This document shows positions 42,947 to 47,111 of a stretch of DNA of 47,111 nt, one piece after another; the stretch's first letter is position 1; each line of letters opens with the position of its first letter. The stretch lies in assembly GCA_029007115.1 (NCBI GenBank), contig JAQXHG010000049.1, forward strand, positions 1 to 47,111. Reading direction: 5' to 3'. Origin of the DNA: a bacterium. GTDB taxonomy: Bacteria; Bacillota_I; Bacilli_A; RF39; UBA660. The position numbers and the translations under genes were made by a program. Below the pieces are notes generated by a model. That model did not search any database, had not been told where the DNA came from, and saw only the letters and a list, made by a program, of their open reading frames with translations.

Positions 42947-44077
42947 ATGGGATTAATAAGAGCTTTAGTAGAGTCAACATCTTCATCTTTAGGCGATCAA
43001 TTTAAAGAATATGTTAATTGCCCTACAACTGAAAAAAATATAATTATTCAAAGAGGACAAGTTAATCATGGAAAAGGTAATAAAAATCCTAGTGAAAATG
43101 TTATATCTAATGGTAGTGCAATAGTAGTGCCACAAGGAATGGCTATGATGATTATTGATAATGGACAAATAGTTGAATTTACTAGTGAACCAGGCACATA
43201 TACTTATGACAAAAGTAGTGAGCCTAGTATATTTACTGGTTCTTTAGGACAAGGTATTAAAGATACTTTTAAAACAATTGGTAAAAGGTTTACTTATGGA
43301 GGTCAAGCTGCTAAAGATCAAAGGGTATACTATGTAAATTTATTGACAATACCAGGAAATAAGTTTGGTTCACCACAACCAAAGAAAATAACAGATGAAA
43401 AATATGGTATGTTAGAAGTAACATTTTTTGGAGAGTATGCATTTAAGGTAGTTGATCCAATTTTACTAGTAAATACAGTAATTGGTGCAAATCCAGCTGA
43501 TAGTATTTCATATAATGATGTAGTTGGTTCACAATTACAAAGTAAATTTATAGAAAAATTAACACAAGCAATATCTGTTGTTATGAGAAAATATAAAGTT
43601 TCATTTGGTGATATGGGACTATACAATAGTGATATTTCTGATGAGATGAATGTATGTTTAGATGAAAGTTGGAAACAAAAATATGGTTTAGAAATTACAG
43701 ATGTAGCTTTAAATGATATTAATTTAACAGAAGAATCAATGGCTAAGGTTAATAAAGTTGATGAAGCAATTATATTTTCAGGCCAAGCTATGCAATCAGG
43801 TCTTATGGCATCAGCATCAGCAGATGCTCTTAGAAATGCTTCTAGTAATGAAAATGGAGCTATGATGGGATTTATGGGAATGAATATGGCAGCAGGAACA
43901 GCAACTAATATGATGGGTGCCATAAATCAAAATAATTCAAATAATGGACTATACAATCCTAATCCAAGTCAACCGGAGAATGGTACATTATTTTCTCTAT
44001 CAAATAAAGAATGTCCTAAGTGTCATAGTAAAGTAACTGGAAAATTCTGTAGTGAATGTGGAGAAAAATTAGAATAG
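42947..44077 (+). CDS. SPFH-domain protein with C-terminal zinc ribbon (YdjI/virion-core-protein-like)
   Basis: 376 residues. An SPFH/band-7-like domain spans about 30-290, preceded by a short MGLIRALVEST start as in Bacillus YdjI. A Met/Ala/Gly/Asn-rich low-complexity segment follows (about 280-345), then a C-terminal zinc ribbon CPKCHSKVTGKFCSECGEKL with four Cys. In B. subtilis YdjI helps place PspA and YdjH at the membrane under envelope stress. No PspA or YdjH is in this window, so that role is inference. It is monocistronic between its promoter and a strong terminator. Confidence 0.88.
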   Translation: MGLIRALVESTSSSLGDQFKEYVNCPTTEKNIIIQRGQVNHGKGNKNPSENVISNGSAIVVPQGMAMMIIDNGQIVEFTSEPGTYTYDKSSEPSIFTGSLGQGIKDTFKTIGKRFTYGGQAAKDQRVYYVNLLTIPGNKFGSPQPKKITDEKYGMLEVTFFGEYAFKVVDPILLVNTVIGANPADSISYNDVVGSQLQSKFIEKLTQAISVVMRKYKVSFGDMGLYNSDISDEMNVCLDESWKQKYGLEITDVALNDINLTEESMAKVNKVDEAIIFSGQAMQSGLMASASADALRNASSNENGAMMGFMGMNMAAGTATNMMGAINQNNSNNGLYNPNPSQPENGTLFSLSNKECPKCHSKVTGKFCSECGEKLE

Positions 44078-44088
44078 GTATTATATTA

Positions 44089-44128
44089 AAAAACTCAGTA
44101 CTATTTATATTTGTTACTGAGTTTTTTT
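44089..44128. terminator. Bidirectional terminator between converging genes
   Basis: AAAAACTCAGTA/TACTGAGTTTTT (44089-44100 and 44115-44126) with T-runs on either strand. It ends the SPFH gene from the left and the PBP gene from the right. Confidence 0.9.
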
Positions 44129-44133
44129 GTATA

Positions 44134-46071
44134 TTAATCTTTTTTTGAAATGTTTTCAAAAAATTCAATATTATTAAATCCAGGCTCAGTTCCATTTTCA
44201 AAATAACATATAATCCCATCTTTTTTAAGTTCACCAGATAAAGGATCAATTGTACTTATAGTTATACCTTTTGGTAATTCATACCAAGACTTAGTATTAT
44301 TTTCTAAAGAAGTTATAGTTTTAGCCCAAATTTTCTTAGTAATTTTAGCATCATTTGTATTAACATCACTATTATCATCATTTCCTGCCCATACCATCAT
44401 TAAGTAATCTTGATTATATCCAATAGTCCAATAATCTGTAGATGTACTACCACTTTTAGCTGCATATTTACTATCTAATTCATTTGAAATGCTTAAAAGT
44501 GTAGGAGAGGTATAACCAACCATTTTATAGTCATATGTTGATGTTAATAAATTATTTAGAATATATACATATTTTTTATTTAAAACATATTCGTTTTCAT
44601 AATTATACTCATATAATATATTTCCTTTTTTATCCGTTATTTTTTCAATTAAATGTGGTGTCTCATGCTTACCTTCATTTGCAAGAGTTATAAATGCATT
44701 ACTATAGTCAATTATATTTATCTCAGAAGTCCCTAGAGCAGAAGAAGCAATTTGTTTTACTTCTGTTTTAACATTTACTCTTTTCATTATGTTACTAAGC
44801 ATATCGATACCTAAAAATAAATGTGTCTTCATAGCATAGATATTATCAGAGTATGCAATTGCAGAAAGCATAGTGATATTAGAATCAGCATATCTATTAT
44901 TAGCATTTTTAGGTGAGTAAGTTTCATTACCTAAATTAAATGTTGTTCTTTCACTCAAAAAAGTACTAGCAGCAGTAAATCCATTTTCTAAGGCTGTATA
45001 ATAAAGAAGAGGCTTTATAGTGGAACCAATTTGTCTTTTTGAAGAAGTAGCTCTGTTAAATTGAGATTTAGAATAGTCTTTTCCTCCGATTAAAGATACA
45101 ATTTTTCCTGTTTTAGGTTCAACTATAATAGATGCAACTTGTAAAGTAGTATTACTCATTTCAATATTTATATTATTTTCTAACTTTTTTTGTACATTTT
45201 TATCATAATTTGTGTATATTTTTATTTCATCATTATTTAAAAGTAAATTTGGTATCGTTTTAATATTTGACATTTCTGATAAAACAGCATCTTTATAATA
45301 AAAAACACTAGATAACTCATTTTTTATATTTTTTCCATAAAAAACAAGTTCTTTTTTATAGATTTCTTCAATTTTATCTTTTTCTATATAATTATTTTTA
45401 TACATAGAATATAATACATCTTTTTGTCTTTTTTTAGCATTGTCATAATTATTAATAGGGTTATAATAACTAGGATTTTTAGGTATACCTACTAAAATAG
45501 TAGCTTCTTCTAAAGATAGTTCATTAGGCTCTTTATTAAAATAATAATTACTAGCTTGTCTAATACCATAGTTTCCACCACCAAAATCTATAGTATTTAA
45601 ATAGCCTTCTAATATCTCATCTTTATTATAATGAGTTTCAAGCTCGATAGTTAAAAAAGCTTCCTCAATCTTTCTCTGCCAAGTTTTATCAAATGTTAAA
45701 TAAAGGTTTTTTATATATTGTTGTGAAATAGTAGATGCTCCTTGTCTAATCTCACCACTTTTAATATTTATTAACATTGCTTTAATAATTCTTAAAAAAT
45801 CAAACCCGTTATGCTTGTAGAATTTCTTATCTTCTATAGATATGATAGCTTCTTTTACATAATCGCTTATATCCTCTAACTTAGTATAGTCACTAGAGTT
45901 AGTTTCATCGAAAATGTTATTTCCATCTTTATCATAAAAAACGATACTATCAGTATTATTAATATACATTTTAGGTGTGATAAACGCATAGATGTATAAT
46001 CCAAAGTAGATTATAATACTACTGAATACAAATAATGTAAGTATTTTTAAAATAAATATAATTTTTTTCAT
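44134..46071 (-). CDS. Class A penicillin-binding protein (glycosyltransferase/transpeptidase)
   Basis: 645 residues. One N-terminal membrane anchor (about 5-30). GT51 domain with catalytic Glu80 in SIEDKKFYKHNG and GASTISQQ; transpeptidase domain with SxxK Ser350-Lys353 (GSTIKP), SDN (408-410) and KSG (539-541). It polymerises and cross-links peptidoglycan outside the membrane, so the organism makes a wall. The first 20 residues are basic/hydrophobic with no long cytoplasmic tail. It is the only gene in the right arm that runs against the presumed fork direction. Confidence 0.96.
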   Translation of the reverse strand: MKKIIFILKILTLFVFSSIIIYFGLYIYAFITPKMYINNTDSIVFYDKDGNNIFDETNSSDYTKLEDISDYVKEAIISIEDKKFYKHNGFDFLRIIKAMLINIKSGEIRQGASTISQQYIKNLYLTFDKTWQRKIEEAFLTIELETHYNKDEILEGYLNTIDFGGGNYGIRQASNYYFNKEPNELSLEEATILVGIPKNPSYYNPINNYDNAKKRQKDVLYSMYKNNYIEKDKIEEIYKKELVFYGKNIKNELSSVFYYKDAVLSEMSNIKTIPNLLLNNDEIKIYTNYDKNVQKKLENNINIEMSNTTLQVASIIVEPKTGKIVSLIGGKDYSKSQFNRATSSKRQIGSTIKPLLYYTALENGFTAASTFLSERTTFNLGNETYSPKNANNRYADSNITMLSAIAYSDNIYAMKTHLFLGIDMLSNIMKRVNVKTEVKQIASSALGTSEINIIDYSNAFITLANEGKHETPHLIEKITDKKGNILYEYNYENEYVLNKKYVYILNNLLTSTYDYKMVGYTSPTLLSISNELDSKYAAKSGSTSTDYWTIGYNQDYLMMVWAGNDDNSDVNTNDAKITKKIWAKTITSLENNTKSWYELPKGITISTIDPLSGELKKDGIICYFENGTEPGFNNIEFFENISKKD

Positions 46072-46116
46072 AAAATATCACTATATTTATTATGTAATAT
46101 AAATGATAAAAAATAC

Positions 46117-46144
46117 TTGATTTATTATTAAAAATAAGTATAAT
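46117..46144 (+). promoter_or_regulatory. Promoter of rpoE
   Basis: TTGATT (46117-46122) and TATAAT (46139-46144) are 16 bases apart, 35 bases before rpoE. Confidence 0.75.
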
Positions 46145-46179
46145 TTATATGGAAAGAAATAGTCTAAGGAGGACAATGC

Positions 46180-46623
46180 ATGAAATTTAAAACAATAACT
46201 AATGAAGAATTAGAAACTTTACCTTTTGATGATATTGCTTATATTATATTAAAGGAAAAAGGTAAAAAAATGAAAATAAGCGATATATTTAAAATTATAT
46301 GTGATACTTTAAACTTGGGTGATGAGGTATTTGAAAATCAAATAGGTGATTTTTTTGCTTTATTAGCAACTGAAAAAAGATTTATTCAGTTAGAAAAAGG
46401 ATATTGGGATTTAAGAGAAAATCATACTGCTGAAATAAGCATAAAAGAAATAGAAGATGAATTAGATGATGAGATATTACCTGAAGAGTTTGATGATAAA
46501 GAAGAAGATGAAGAATTAGATTATTATGATGATATAGATGACATGGATGATGATAAAGAAGATGATGATCTAAAGGATTTAGTAATTGTTGACGAAGGAT
46601 ATGAAGATGAATCTGAATTATAG
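46180..46623 (+). CDS. rpoE: RNA polymerase delta subunit
   Basis: 147 residues. The N-terminal HARE-HTH domain (about 1-90, with ENQIGDFFALLATEKRFIQLEKGYWDLR) is followed by a highly acidic disordered tail of Asp/Glu (about 95-147), as in Firmicutes delta. It increases specificity and recycling of RNA polymerase. AAGGAGG lies upstream. It is followed by prfA after 35 bases; Bacillus has pyrG next instead. Confidence 0.93.
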   Translation: MKFKTITNEELETLPFDDIAYIILKEKGKKMKISDIFKIICDTLNLGDEVFENQIGDFFALLATEKRFIQLEKGYWDLRENHTAEISIKEIEDELDDEILPEEFDDKEEDEELDYYDDIDDMDDDKEDDDLKDLVIVDEGYEDESEL

Positions 46624-46658
46624 AGTACTTTCTCAAATAATTTAAGAGGAGGAAAAAT

Positions 46659-47111
46659 ATGAAAGAAAGATTAGAAATATTATTAGAAAGATATAATTAT
46701 TTGTGCGATGAATTATTAAAGCCAGAGATTTATGAAGATTATAAAAAGATGCAAGTTGTTTCTAAAGAAAAAAACTCACTTGAGAAGACTGTTCAAACTT
46801 ATAAAAAATATAATACTGTTTTAGATGATATAGAAGCTGCTAAAGAGATGGCAAAAGATCCAGATATGAAAGAATTTGCTCTTGAAGAAATTGACAATTT
46901 ACATAAAGAAAAAGAAGAATTAGAGAGTAAACTTAAGGTAATGCTTTTGCCTAAGGATGAAAATGATGATAAAAATGTTATTGTTGAAATAAGAGGAGCT
47001 GCTGGTGGAGACGAAGCAAATATTTTTGCCGGTGACCTATTTAGAATGTATAGTAAATATGCTGAAAAACAAGGATGGAAATTAGAAGTAACTCATCAAG
47101 TAGAAGGTGAA
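46659..47111 (+). CDS. prfA: Peptide chain release factor 1 (5' part, cut by window end)
   Basis: 151 codons are visible. The N-terminal helical domain is followed by the start of the central domain: [26 protein letters not shown], the RF1-type form of this motif (RF2 differs), then WKLEV. The PxT codon-recognition and GGQ motifs lie beyond the edge. RF1 reads UAA and UAG. GAGGAGG lies 6 bases upstream of the ATG. It is probably co-transcribed with rpoE. Confidence 0.95.
   Translation, partial: MKERLEILLERYNYLCDELLKPEIYEDYKKMQVVSKEKNSLEKTVQTYKKYNTVLDDIEAAKEMAKDPDMKEFALEEIDNLHKEKEELESKLKVMLLPKDENDDKNVIVEIRGAAGGDEANIFAGDLFRMYSKYAEKQGWKLEVTHQVEGE

Noticed and set aside
43330-43923. 197-codon open frame on the minus strand
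   Set aside because: It is the antisense of the SPFH gene, with hydrophobic Ile/Ser/Leu-rich content typical of a shadow frame.
1-47111. Mycoplasma-type code (UGA read as Trp), suggested by the AT content
   Set aside because: UGA ends several genes cleanly (3D-domain gene, recF, holB) and Trp is encoded by UGG in conserved places.

Overview
The window is the replication-origin region of a very AT-rich, low-GC Gram-positive bacterium (Firmicutes, class Bacilli in the broad sense). UGG serves as Trp and UGA as a stop, so this is the standard code and not the Mycoplasma code. Gene order follows the Bacillus subtilis origin: rnpA-rpmH-(oriC)-dnaA-dnaN-recF-gyrB-gyrA, then tadA-dnaX-ybaB-recR-bofA-holB-ricT-trmN6-rsmI-pth-mfd-spoVT-tatD-rsmA-yabG-veg-spoVG on one arm and yidC-khpB-mnmE-mnmG-rsmG-noc on the other. 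yabG, bofA, spoVT, spoVG and Spo0A-type boxes point to a spore-forming lineage or a recent descendant of one. comK, a SipW signal peptidase and the extreme AT content suit gut Bacilli near Erysipelotrichia/RF39; this placement is inference.

Layout. Transcription diverges from about 33.6 kb. Everything left of that point is on the minus strand and nearly everything right of it on the plus strand, so genes run with the replication forks; the class A PBP (44.1-46.1 kb) is the exception. From left to right: a partial gene, spoVG, a four-gene secretion/surface locus (TasA-like protein, SipW peptidase, DUF5305-like protein, and a 779-residue surface protein with a Hint self-processing domain), veg-yabG, a pair of hybrid histidine kinases, rsmA, a 3D-domain protein, tatD, the long tadA-to-spoVT operon, the SRP RNA gene, a 0.64-kb non-coding centromere-like region with four parS-like and two Noc-binding-like sites, gyrA-gyrB-recF, comK, dnaN, dnaA, oriC, an unrecognised 481-residue protein, rpmH, rnpA-yidC-khpB, mnmE-mnmG-rsmG, noc, an SPFH/zinc-ribbon protein, the PBP, rpoE and the start of prfA.

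How they work together. Most genes are housekeeping: replication initiation and the clamp loader, topoisomerase, recombination, tRNA/rRNA modification, ribosome rescue and SRP. Four accessory or regulatory arrangements stand out. (1) The surface locus couples a dedicated ER-type signal peptidase to two substrates with matching signal peptides, one carrying a Hint domain. (2) The two kinases have complementary defects: one keeps the phospho-acceptor His but has damaged ATP-binding motifs, the other keeps the ATPase but has Ser in place of His. (3) The Noc-type protein here matches two sites identical to the B. subtilis Noc consensus, embedded next to parS-like sites in a 75-bp duplicated unit. 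(4) comK sits between dnaN and recF behind three phased Spo0A-type boxes that take the place of the -35 element. bofA (56 codons) is a small gene that is easily missed. No tRNA, rRNA, insertion sequence, prophage or CRISPR array was seen.
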